Of a stretch of DNA of 64,000 bases, positions 28,582-36,911 are shown piece after piece. Origin of the DNA: FW021-bin31 sp964647485 (GTDB taxonomy: Bacteria; Bacteroidota; Bacteroidia; Chitinophagales; Chitinophagaceae); NCBI GenBank assembly GCA_964647485.1, contig CAZYHV010000001.1, forward strand, positions 62,001 to 126,000, in the 5' to 3' direction. Under the pieces are notes generated by a model. It was not told where the DNA came from. It ran no database searches and saw only the letters and a program-made list of their open reading frames with translations. Position numbers and translations under genes: made by a program. The stretch's first letter is position 1. The number at the start of each line of letters is the position of its first letter.

Positions 28582-29115
28582 TTATTTTATAGGTGATATT
28601 CGGCCAAAGAAATCTTCCAACTGATGAAAATTATCTTTAAACCAGGGGATCCATCCTGCTATATCATGAATAGCTTCCGGACCTATAGCAGCAATATGTC
28701 CATAAACAAGAGAGCTTTCTTTAGCTTCAAAAGGAATAAAATTAATTTGATTTCCTATCCATAAAAGCACGCTAAAAATAATGGAATAAGCCAAGATATA
28801 GAACAAAATCCCCACCAGCCGATTAATCCATCCCAACAGGACAACATGGAGAATTTTTTGAAGAACCTTTGCAAGAATTTTTACTATAAATGCAACGAGG
28901 ATAAAGATGACAATAAAAGCAACTATCGGCCATAAAGGACTGGTATGGTCTGTCTGTATTTCTAAATAATTGCCGGTCTCGGCAGACAATTTAATAGCTG
29001 CAGCCAATCCGAAAATAAGTGCCAACAAAGAAAAAATAGCAACGATAAATCCTTTAGACCAACCCTTATAGATGGCTAATAGTACGGTGATAAAAAAAAG
29101 AATATCTATGACCAT
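28582..29115 (-). CDS. CvpA family membrane protein
   Basis: About 177 residues with four membrane segments: MVIDILFFITVLLAIYKGW, then GFIVAIFSLLALIFGLAAAIKL, PIVAFIVIFILVAFIVKILA and LVGILFYILAYSIIFSVLL. This pattern and the G-W-x-KG-F turn near the start are those of CvpA, a family first tied to colicin V production and now thought to take part in envelope homeostasis. The frame stays open upstream to 29154 (MKSPT), but the ATG at 29115 gives the usual N-terminus. It stands alone and faces the btuG gene end across about 100 bases. Confidence 0.88.
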   Translation of the reverse strand: MVIDILFFITVLLAIYKGWSKGFIVAIFSLLALIFGLAAAIKLSAETGNYLEIQTDHTSPLWPIVAFIVIFILVAFIVKILAKVLQKILHVVLLGWINRLVGILFYILAYSIIFSVLLWIGNQINFIPFEAKESSLVYGHIAAIGPEAIHDIAGWIPWFKDNFHQLEDFFGRISPIK

Positions 29116-29154
29116 GATACAAACAGATTCCTTCACAAATGTAGGCGATTTCAT

Positions 29155-29566
29155 CCTTTTTTATAACAATCCTGCCATTATTCTCTTAACCCGCATTATT
29201 CACCACTTTTTGGAGACGATCGTGTAAATGCATTTTAATCAATTACCTGTGTAATTATCTGCATTTTAGTCATTCCCCAAATATGAGGAATGGTTTGGAA
29301 TTATCTTTTTGCATCTATATTTCGGCTTAGCTCAATAACCACTGCGTTACAAACTCTTTGCAGTAGGCTACTACAGCGGCAGAGTTCGATGCATTTCGAT
29401 TGTACTCAATGTACCACATTTCGATAAACTCAATATATCACCTTGTAGCTACAAAAAAAGCTAATCCCATGAATAAAGCGGGTTAACTCTTCTTTAAATA
29501 AAAACCGTACCTTTATCTCTTCTTCAGTATCATAAAACACGGCTAAGGTCATAGTTAAGCCGAGAA
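29155..29566. repeat. Gene-free spacer with degenerate TCGAAATG repeats
   Basis: No gene fits here. On the minus strand a unit ATTGAGTnnATCGAAATG occurs twice with a period of about 23-24 bases (29388-29430). It is followed by a third CATCGAA. This looks like a worn copy of the scattered GAGCGnAGTCGAAATG repeat of Bacteroidota. Also visible are two TGCATTTTAnTCA copies (about 29229 and 29261) and a 12-bp palindrome TTGTAGCTACAA (29443-29454). No promoter box could be placed. Confidence 0.45.
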
Positions 29567-29578
29567 ATGTATAACTCC

Positions 29579-32500
29579 ATGAATACTTTTTTTATTCGAC
29601 ACTCTTTATTTTTCTATTTGATATTCATCACTATTGCCACTCCTCTGATGGCTCAACAATTAAAATATCCTCCTGCCAAGCCAAAATGGGATCGAGATTC
29701 TCTGGGAAATCATAGAGCCGTTCTCCAAGTAGACGGTCAGGAAACCATCGCAAAAGGGAAAATAGTATGGAGAAGAAGAGATCGAAATGTGAAAGACAAA
29801 GCCCTCATCCTCATAGATGCAAAAACAGGAAAACGCGTACTCAACTTAATAACCCCTAAAATAAACAGATTCTCCTGCACACTTTATTTCCAACACCTCC
29901 CCGGGCATTCTACTTATTATCTATACTATATGCCTTATCAACAACATGGATATATTCATTATCCTACCGATTTTTATCCGCAAAGGAAGGAAACAGCAGA
30001 TAAAGATTGGATCGCTTCTGTAAAAAAGAAAGATGATTTTGCAAAGGTCAAACTGATAAAATTAGAACCTGCTACTCCTTTTGACCGCTTCACACCGATG
30101 GAATTGATTGCATCAAAAAAAGAAACCAACGATTTAATAGCAGCTCACCCTGATGTCGATTATCTTGTGTTCCCGGAAGACCGACAACATCCCATCAAAA
30201 TGAAAAAAGATATTCCCTATCGGTGGATAAATGAAGGTGTACAATCTTCTTTTAGTGGTTCAGCCAAAAGAGGAGAATATTATGCTTTCCAATTGGGGAT
30301 TTATCCAATTAAGAAAGGACTGCACCATGTTCAAATTGATTTTTCCGAGTTTAAAGACAATCATAATCACCGCTTTTCGGACACTTTGATTTCCTGTATC
30401 AATACTGAAGGTATCTCTTATCGGGGGGATTCCGTATCTTTCACCGTAGACATTCCTCAAAAAGAGGTTCAAGCTATGTGGTGTTATATTAAAGTGCCAG
30501 CAGATATTCCTCCCGGCACCTACCATGGGAAAGCGACCCTCTCGGCAAAGGATGTTGCTTCTACTTCTATCCCTATCCATTTAACAATAACATCTCAAAG
30601 GGCTATAAATCATGGGGTAGATCAACCTTGGAAAATGACTCGTTTACCTTGGCTAAATTCTACTTTATATCAAAAGAATACGGTAATAGATCCTTATATC
30701 CCTTTAAAAAAGGAAGGAAACAATATCCGGCTGCTGGGCAGAAAATTGCAGATTGCCCCTTCCGGATTACCAAAACAAATCAAGACTTTCTTTCCTATAG
30801 AGATGACCAGCATCTCAGAACAAGCTAATCCCTTGCTCACACACCCCATAAACTTCCATTTTGTAGACCCCAAAGGGAGGACAATCCAATTCAGAAACAA
30901 AGGAGTGACCTTTACCAAAAAGACGCCAGGTACCATTGAGTGGAAGGCGGAAAACAAAGCTCGAAAGCTAAAAACAGAAATAAAAGGACATCTGGAATTT
31001 GATGGTTTTTTATCTTATCAAGTCAAAGTCATTGCCAGAAAAGATATCTCGTTGAAGGATATTTCCCTGCATATTCCCATACAACCTAAAGAAGCAAAGT
31101 ACTTTATGGGATTAGGATATAAAGGAGGAAAACGTCATCCTCATATTGATTGGACTTGGGATGTCAAACATAAAAATCAGGATGGGGGCTGGATCGGCAA
31201 TGTCAATGCCGGTCTAAAATTTTCACTCAGAGATCAACACTATTCCCGACCTCTGAATACTAACTTTTATTTACAAAAACCGCTTATCTTACCCACTTCC
31301 TGGGGAAATGACAACAAAGGAGGCATTCATATAGGATCAAAAGGGAATTCTGTATTAGTCAATGCTTATAGCGGCACTCGGGAAATGAAAAAAGGAGACA
31401 CGCTATATTATAATTTCCGCCTTCTCATTACCCCTTTCCATCCCTTACAAACCAAACAACACTGGACACGCCGATATTTTCATGATTACAAACCCATTGA
31501 TTCTGTCAAAGCCGTTGGCGCCAATGTTATTAATGTCCATCAGGGGAAATATCCCAACCCTTATATCAACTATCCTTATATTGCATGGAAACAACTCAAA
31601 GCTTACATCGACTCTGCCCATCAGGCAGGCATGAAAGTAAAAATTTACAATACCATTCGGGAATTAGCAGATCGGGCTTATGAGCTGTATCCAATGAGAA
31701 GTCTGAACCATGAAATCTTTTCTCCCGGGAAAGGCGGAGGATACCCCTGGTTACAGGAACATTTGGATGGGGATTATATCGCTGCCTGGTACACGCCCGA
31801 AACCAATGATGCCGCGATCGTAAACGGGGGACAAAGCCGCTGGCATAATTATTATATCGAAGGATTAAAATGGTTGGTTCATAAAGTAGGAATAGACGGA
31901 CTCTATTTAGATGATGTAGCCTTCGATCGTGTCACCATGAAACGAGTAAAAAGAGCGCTCACCCAAAACGGCCATCCGGGAATCATTGATCTTCACTCTG
32001 CTAATCAACACAATAAATCGGATGGATGGAACAACAGTGCCAATTTATATATGTCGCTCTTCCCTTATCTTAACCGCTTGTGGTTTGGGGAATATTTTGA
32101 TTATAATAAAAATGGTCCCGATTTCTTCATGACGGAAGTCAGTGGGATTCCTTTCGGATTAATGGGAGAAATGCTACAAGACGGAGGCAACCCTTGGAGA
32201 GGAATGCTTTATGGCATGACGAACAGATATCCCTGGACTGGAGGGGATCCGCGCCCGGTATGGAAAGTATGGACAGATTTTGGTATCCAAAACAGTGAGA
32301 TGGTGGGGTATTGGGTGCCGGATAACCCGGTAAAAACGGATAATGAGAAAATCTTAGCTACCGTTTATGAAAAAAGAGGAAAAACCTTGGTAGCTCTTGC
32401 CAGTTGGGCAAAAAAAGACACGACAGTACATATAAAAATAGACTGGCCAGCCTTGGGAATCAACCCCCTAAATGCCACTATCACGGCTCCCTATATAAAG

Positions 32501-32593
32501 AATTTTCAGTCTCAGGCTACTTTCAAACAAGGAGAAGCTATTCCGGTAAAAAAGGGGAAAGGAAGGTTATTGATCATTGGATCCCATAAGTAA
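29579..32593 (+). CDS. Secreted glycoside hydrolase-like protein, DUF6067/GH123 type
   Basis: About 1004 residues with a signal peptide (FYLIFITIATPLMAQ). N-terminal beta domains (to about 600) are followed by a TIM-barrel-like part with VKAVGANVINVHQGKYPNPYINYP, VKIYNTIRELADRAYEL and VGIDGLYLDDVAFDRVTMKR. The DGLYLDD motif and following Asp/Arg are typical of the DUF6067/GH123_N group of putative glycosidases. GH123 enzymes remove N-acetylgalactosamine, but this subgroup is not biochemically clear to me. I prefer the ATG at 29579 (MNTFF) over the one four codons upstream (29567); both are possible. It converges with the next gene over 9 bases. Confidence 0.75.
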   Translation: MNTFFIRHSLFFYLIFITIATPLMAQQLKYPPAKPKWDRDSLGNHRAVLQVDGQETIAKGKIVWRRRDRNVKDKALILIDAKTGKRVLNLITPKINRFSCTLYFQHLPGHSTYYLYYMPYQQHGYIHYPTDFYPQRKETADKDWIASVKKKDDFAKVKLIKLEPATPFDRFTPMELIASKKETNDLIAAHPDVDYLVFPEDRQHPIKMKKDIPYRWINEGVQSSFSGSAKRGEYYAFQLGIYPIKKGLHHVQIDFSEFKDNHNHRFSDTLISCINTEGISYRGDSVSFTVDIPQKEVQAMWCYIKVPADIPPGTYHGKATLSAKDVASTSIPIHLTITSQRAINHGVDQPWKMTRLPWLNSTLYQKNTVIDPYIPLKKEGNNIRLLGRKLQIAPSGLPKQIKTFFPIEMTSISEQANPLLTHPINFHFVDPKGRTIQFRNKGVTFTKKTPGTIEWKAENKARKLKTEIKGHLEFDGFLSYQVKVIARKDISLKDISLHIPIQPKEAKYFMGLGYKGGKRHPHIDWTWDVKHKNQDGGWIGNVNAGLKFSLRDQHYSRPLNTNFYLQKPLILPTSWGNDNKGGIHIGSKGNSVLVNAYSGTREMKKGDTLYYNFRLLITPFHPLQTKQHWTRRYFHDYKPIDSVKAVGANVINVHQGKYPNPYINYPYIAWKQLKAYIDSAHQAGMKVKIYNTIRELADRAYELYPMRSLNHEIFSPGKGGGYPWLQEHLDGDYIAAWYTPETNDAAIVNGGQSRWHNYYIEGLKWLVHKVGIDGLYLDDVAFDRVTMKRVKRALTQNGHPGIIDLHSANQHNKSDGWNNSANLYMSLFPYLNRLWFGEYFDYNKNGPDFFMTEVSGIPFGLMGEMLQDGGNPWRGMLYGMTNRYPWTGGDPRPVWKVWTDFGIQNSEMVGYWVPDNPVKTDNEKILATVYEKRGKTLVALASWAKKDTTVHIKIDWPALGINPLNATITAPYIKNFQSQATFKQGEAIPVKKGKGRLLIIGSHK

Positions 32594-32602
32594 CGCCTTG
32601 TT

Positions 32603-33955
32603 TCACAAAATACCAGCCGTATTCATCATAAAAACTCGAGTACAAACTTGATATGAACCTCCATTAGGGCTTTCATAGGTAAGTGCCATATAGAAAGCAT
32701 GATATCCGGTAAGAGGGAAAGGCTCTGTTGCTTTTATTACAGATTGATGCTCGACTGATAATTCCCTACTATGGAATACAGATTGACGAAAATCCTTCGT
32801 TTGCGCATTGGCAGACCATATTTTCGCACCCAGTAACTTATCTTTTGTAGCATGAACAATTAACTGCACTCCTTCTTCTCCTCGTTTTGTTTCCCATGAA
32901 CATTCAGGATAAGTGCCATGATTCATCGTTATTCCAAAGAAAGCACTCAAAGCCGGAAATGCCAGGATCCCATCGTTCAAATCGTGTCCTGCATTGGGGG
33001 TATAATTTAATAGATTGTATCCGGGAATATCCGATAAATAATTTTTTACATTATCCACAACCCAATAAGGATCGTTCGTTCCCATAAAAATCATCTTAGG
33101 TTGTGTAAGCTTTTCCCGATAAGAATACGGATCAATCATTTCTACCAATGCACGCCCTCCCGAAGAGGCAATTCCTTGTACGATTCCAAGATTCACATAA
33201 TCTTTGATCTCTTTGCTATATGCACCATAAGCCTTCATCTGATGAGCTAGGTTTACCGGCATATTCAGAATATCAATAACCATAGGAGCAATGGCCGCCA
33301 CACGAGTATCCCCAATAGCGGCAGTCAACCAAGTAGTCCACCCCCTTTTGGAAGCACCACTTATAACAAACCGCTCTACCGGATGCTCAAGCCGATTATT
33401 AGCAAACTCCTGTACTGCATCCATTCCTTTTTCCGCACTCTTTACCATAGGAAAAAGAAGCGGCCAGGTATAATCGGTATCTTTTAGAAAACGATGAAGA
33501 GTATAGGAGATAATTTGATCTTCTACTAAACTATCAAAAAGGGGTTCATTAGGCACTTGCTTCAATACAGCTACAATAGCCTTATTCTTCATAGCTATCT
33601 TTCCCATTGTCTTTCCAAAATCATTCGTATATTTTTTCCAATGAGGAGTTCCAGTTTTTTTATCATTGTGACCTCCTGTAATAAATAAGAGAGCTCCATC
33701 ATGGATATTTTCTTTTGGAGAAAATATAGTAAGTTGATGTTTCCAAGTATAGTGTTTCCATTGTTGAGACACCAATAACAAATCATACCCTTTTACTCCT
33801 TCTAAAGCAAAAGAATCTTTGAGTACCCAATTATAAGTAGAATCTTCTTTCTGTAAATAATGCACGAGTGCGTTGGAAGGAGTTGTTGTTTTTTGTGCAA
33901 CAAGTGATATGGATAAGAAGAGAAATACAAAAAAGAAGAGAATCTGCCTATTCAT
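32603..33955 (-). CDS. PhoPQ-activated pathogenicity-related family protein
   Basis: A 450-residue protein with a signal peptide (FFVFLFLSISLVAQ), a member of the alpha/beta-hydrolase-like family named after PhoPQ-regulated genes of Salmonella (PqaA). It has the family-start NALVHYL and the sequence LFITGGHNDK, a nucleophile-elbow-like GASKRG (Ser203), MGTNDPYW with a possible acidic residue, and NAGHDLNDG with a possible catalytic His. This suggests a serine hydrolase in the periplasm or outside the cell, substrate unknown. Its neighbours offer no clear link, but it converges with a secreted glycosidase-like gene. Confidence 0.85.
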   Translation of the reverse strand: MNRQILFFFVFLFLSISLVAQKTTTPSNALVHYLQKEDSTYNWVLKDSFALEGVKGYDLLLVSQQWKHYTWKHQLTIFSPKENIHDGALLFITGGHNDKKTGTPHWKKYTNDFGKTMGKIAMKNKAIVAVLKQVPNEPLFDSLVEDQIISYTLHRFLKDTDYTWPLLFPMVKSAEKGMDAVQEFANNRLEHPVERFVISGASKRGWTTWLTAAIGDTRVAAIAPMVIDILNMPVNLAHQMKAYGAYSKEIKDYVNLGIVQGIASSGGRALVEMIDPYSYREKLTQPKMIFMGTNDPYWVVDNVKNYLSDIPGYNLLNYTPNAGHDLNDGILAFPALSAFFGITMNHGTYPECSWETKRGEEGVQLIVHATKDKLLGAKIWSANAQTKDFRQSVFHSRELSVEHQSVIKATEPFPLTGYHAFYMALTYESPNGGSYQVCTRVFMMNTAGIL

Positions 33956-34596
33956 CTATTTTTTATTCAAAGATAAGTATTTTTTATTATGTATCTAAAT
34001 AAGACTACATTTGTTTGAAATTTAAAAATGGTTCTCCCCCATGGAATTCCTTAGTTACACATGAAATAATCTTTGATGCTTTCATACAGGATATAAAACC
34101 CCAAGGTGCTTATTTGAAAGATTTTAAAGCAGTTTTTGTTCAACTGCTTCGCAGTTGGGTAGAAGTTACCTATCTGTCCCCCTCCGGTTTCACCGGAGGT
34201 TACTAAGAAATAAAAACCTTTCAGGCTTTTCAATCGTCGACAGATTAAAAAATGCTCAACCCAAAGAAGAATTACAGCTTCATCCTCATGAAAAAAAATC
34301 ACCCCCTCAATTTTTAAAAGAAAGCTTTCAGATCGCCTGTAAAAACATCCAAGATGTTTAACTATAAGTAACCATAGGTGCAACCTATGGGAAAAGCTAA
34401 CTCGCTCATTGGGAAACCCCGACAGGGGTTTAATTATGAGTTGATTTTATTGCTTTTAGCATAAAAAGATCAATGCTCAACAAACTCTATTTTTTTCCTT
34501 TCACTATTCAAATCAACTGTAGATCCCCCTACGAACGCCAGAGATCCTTTTCATTCTGATTAAAACTAAAAATAAGGATGAAAGGCTCTTATTTTA

Positions 34597-34637
34597 TTTT
34601 AACGGAGTTCTAACAGGTTTTAACGGAATACTAACAA
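34597..34637 (+). promoter_or_regulatory. Four helix-phased TAAC repeats, likely OmpR-type regulator site
   Basis: TAAC starts at 34600, 34611, 34621 and 34632, at steps of 11, 10 and 11 bp. It arises from two 21-bp direct copies (TTTTAACGGAGTTCTAACAGG-like). The array ends 22 bases before the -7 box TAACTTTG, where an activator would replace the -33 element. Confidence 0.6.
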
Positions 34638-34657
34638 GAGGAAAAAAGTTGCCTTTC

Positions 34658-34665
34658 TAACTTTG
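34658..34665 (+). promoter_or_regulatory. -7 box of the NEW3-ABC operon
   Basis: TAACTTTG matches TAnnTTTG. The transcript would have a leader of about 105 bases before the ATG at 34774. No -33 TTTG is present; the TAAC array lies in its place. Confidence 0.5.
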
Positions 34666-34773
34666 GGGGCACAAAACAATTCTATTCGCAGCGTGCTAAA
34701 ATAGCAATATATTATCACGCTGTAGAATACAAAGACATTTATTCTATTTTTTAATTTTTAAAATGGTCATCAA

Positions 34774-35925
34774 ATGCAAAGTACCTCAACTTACCAAAAA
34801 TTACTTTCTTTCCTCTTCCTTTTAGGTTTTATTTTTGTACTGCCTTCAAGCGCAAGCTCGAAGGCAGTTGCTTTATATACCCCATATACCCAAATTACAG
34901 TCACGCCCGGACAAAAAATTGATTACTCCATAAAGTTGATAAATAATACGAGTAGTATTAGAGATGTAGGATTAACGATCTATGGGCTTCCCAAAGGTTG
35001 GTCTTATACCTTAAAATCAGGAAGCTGGCAAGTTTCGCAATTGGCTGTCGAACCGCATAAAACCAAGACCTTATCTCTGGAGGTACATGTTCCCCTGAAA
35101 GTCGAAAAAGGAACTTATCGACTACATGTAAGAGCTGACGGCTATGATAACCTTCCATTAACAATAAAAGTATCGGAATCCGGAAGTTATGAATCTTCTT
35201 TTTCTATAAAACAGGCCAATCTGGAAGGAGCGGCAAATACCTCCTTTGATTTTAGCGGGACTTTAAAAAATGCTACTGCAGATACCGCTTTTTATGCTTT
35301 TAGAGCCCAGGCTCCCAGAGGATGGCATGTTGATTTTAAAGCCAATTATAAACAAGTTGCCTCTGTAAAAATTAACCCCAATGGTTCAGAAAACATCTCT
35401 ATAAAAGTAAAACCTCCGGAAGAAGCTAAAGCCGGAAACTATAAAATCCCCATTGTTGCTTCTTCTTCTCACAGTACAGCAAAAACAGAGATTTCAGTAA
35501 CCATAACAGGGTCATACAAAATGAATTTGTCAACTCCGACCGGAAGACTAAGTACAGATATTACCGCAGGAAGTACAAAAGAAGTCACACTGGCGATAAA
35601 AAATACAGGATCTTCTACTTTAAAAGAAGTAACACTGAGCGCTACTTCTCCTGAAGACTGGCATGTAGATTTCAAACCCAAAAAATTGACTGTAGTTCAA
35701 CCCGGCGAGACGGCTAAGGTTACAGCAAAAATTAAAGCCAGCAGCAAATCTATTGCAGGCGATTATGTTACTGCCATTAAGGCCAAAACAGACAATGCTT
35801 CTTCACAGGCCAAATTCAGAGTCTCAGTCAAAACTTCACCCATTTGGGGATGGCTTGGTATTCTGATCATTGTTGTGGCTTTAGGATGCGTTTATTTTCT
35901 TTTCAAAAAATATGGAAGGAGGTAA
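34774..35925 (+). CDS. NEW3-domain exported protein with C-terminal membrane anchor
   Basis: A 383-residue protein with a signal peptide (FLFLLGFIFVLPSSAS), three Ig-like NEW3 domains (about 34-133, 140-242 and 252-350; each with a stretch such as GLPKGWSYTL, APRGWHVDF and SPEDWHVDF) and a C-terminal membrane helix (WLGILIIVVALGCVYFLF) followed by KKYGRR. It is held in the inner membrane with the repeats in the periplasm. NEW3 domains are thought to be binding modules. The stop codon lies in the Shine-Dalgarno region of the ABC ATPase gene downstream, so the three proteins probably work as one unit. Confidence 0.88.
   Translation: MQSTSTYQKLLSFLFLLGFIFVLPSSASSKAVALYTPYTQITVTPGQKIDYSIKLINNTSSIRDVGLTIYGLPKGWSYTLKSGSWQVSQLAVEPHKTKTLSLEVHVPLKVEKGTYRLHVRADGYDNLPLTIKVSESGSYESSFSIKQANLEGAANTSFDFSGTLKNATADTAFYAFRAQAPRGWHVDFKANYKQVASVKINPNGSENISIKVKPPEEAKAGNYKIPIVASSSHSTAKTEISVTITGSYKMNLSTPTGRLSTDITAGSTKEVTLAIKNTGSSTLKEVTLSATSPEDWHVDFKPKKLTVVQPGETAKVTAKIKASSKSIAGDYVTAIKAKTDNASSQAKFRVSVKTSPIWGWLGILIIVVALGCVYFLFKKYGRR
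35917..35922 (+). promoter_or_regulatory. Shine-Dalgarno AGGAGG deciding the ABC ATPase start
   Basis: AGGAGG overlaps the last codons of the NEW3 gene and lies 5 bases before GTG 35928 and 8 bases before TTG 35931. Such a full Shine-Dalgarno is unusual for this phylum and excludes the longer frame that opens at 35844 inside the NEW3 gene. Confidence 0.7.
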
Positions 35926-35927
35926 TC

Positions 35928-36911
35928 GTGTTGAAGAATAAAGAGAATAAATCAAAAGAACAAGTAATCCGGTTAAAAGGACTCACAAAGAGATATGATC
36001 GGCTGAAAGCAGTAGATCAACTGGATTTAACGATACAAAAAGGGGAAATATTCGGGTTATTAGGACCCAATGGTGCCGGAAAGTCAACTACCATACTTAT
36101 GATGTTAGGGCTTACCGAACCTTCTTCCGGAGAGGTTGAAGTCTGTGGCATTGATGCCAGACGATCCCCTGCAAAAGTCAAAGAAAAAGTAGGATACCTG
36201 CCTGATAATGTAGGTTTTTATGATAATCTTACTGCTCTAGAGAACCTCATTTTCATTGCCCAGTTAAACAAGCGATCGGTCAAGGAAGCAAAAGAGGATG
36301 CCTTCCATCTTTTAAAACGTGTAGGCTTATCGGATGCTAAAGACAAAAAAACGGGAAAATTTTCCCGAGGAATGATTCAACGCCTGGGATTGGCAGATGT
36401 ACTCATCAAAAATCCGGAAATTATCATTCTTGATGAACCTACACTGGGCATCGATCCTAAAGGAGTAAAAGAATTCCTGAAACTTATTGTGCAATTAAGC
36501 CGGGAAGAAGGAATTACGGTTTTAATATCTTCCCATCATTTACATCAAATTCAAGAAATCTGTGACAGAGTAGGAATTTTTGTCAAAGGAAAACTGATTG
36601 CAGAAGGAGATATCTCAGCCTTGGCAGACAAACTTTTTCCGGGAGACCCCTATATCGTCGAAGCTAAAATAGGCACAAATGAAGAATCAGCTATCCAGAA
36701 ATTGAAAGAGAAGCTCCTGGAAAAAGAAGCTATTCGTTCTGTTGACTACAAAAAGACCTCTCTTAGAATAAGCTGCATGAAAGATTTGACCTCCGATATT
36801 GCTCAATTAATTGTGCAACAGGGGCTATCCTTAACTGCTCTGGCTAAAAAAGAATATGGTTTAGATGAAATCTATCAAAGTTATTTTGAAAAAGAAGAAG
36901 TTTTATCATGA
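35928..36911 (+). CDS. ABC transporter ATP-binding protein
   Basis: About 327 residues of an ABC-2 type ATPase. The Walker A motif is GPNGAGKST, the signature FSRGMIQRLGLAD replaces the common LSGGQ with FSRGM, and Walker B is IIILDEPTLGID. The C-terminal 100 residues form the regulatory tail found in NosF/CcmA-like ATPases. I start it at GTG 35928, directly behind the AGGAGG; TTG 35931 is an alternative. The next gene, the permease, begins 4 bases before the stop (ATGA overlap). Together they form an efflux or membrane-remodelling transporter, with the NEW3 protein as periplasmic partner. Confidence 0.93.
   Translation: MLKNKENKSKEQVIRLKGLTKRYDRLKAVDQLDLTIQKGEIFGLLGPNGAGKSTTILMMLGLTEPSSGEVEVCGIDARRSPAKVKEKVGYLPDNVGFYDNLTALENLIFIAQLNKRSVKEAKEDAFHLLKRVGLSDAKDKKTGKFSRGMIQRLGLADVLIKNPEIIILDEPTLGIDPKGVKEFLKLIVQLSREEGITVLISSHHLHQIQEICDRVGIFVKGKLIAEGDISALADKLFPGDPYIVEAKIGTNEESAIQKLKEKLLEKEAIRSVDYKKTSLRISCMKDLTSDIAQLIVQQGLSLTALAKKEYGLDEIYQSYFEKEEVLS

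Larger units (their letters stand above)
33956..34773. repeat. Gene-free region with a cluster of short palindromes
   Basis: About 800 bases hold no convincing gene. Five hairpins lie in 300 bases: CAACTGC-TTC-GCAGTTG (34141-34157), CCTCCGGT-TTC-ACCGGAGG (34181-34199), AAACATC-CAA-GATGTTT (34343-34359), CCATAGGT-GCA-ACCTATGG (34372-34390) and AAACCCC-GACA-GGGGTTT (34414-34431), plus the palindrome GAAAGCTTTC (34320-34329). Loops are 3-4 bases. They look like REP-type elements scattered in Bacteroidota genomes. The 34.5-34.77 kb part holds the promoter of the next operon. Confidence 0.75.

Noticed and set aside
34051..34383. 110-codon minus-strand open frame in the palindrome cluster
   Set aside because: It runs through the hairpins, its translation has no domain or signal, and hairpins would be translated as inverted repeats; it is most likely chance.
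33956..34773. Insertion sequence or CRISPR array in the gene-free stretch
   Set aside because: No transposase fragment, no terminal repeats and no regular repeat-spacer pattern were seen; the hairpins all differ from each other.
35844..35927. Longer N-terminus for the ABC ATPase starting inside the NEW3 gene
   Set aside because: The added residues are out-of-frame translation of the NEW3 membrane helix, and a full AGGAGG marks the later start.
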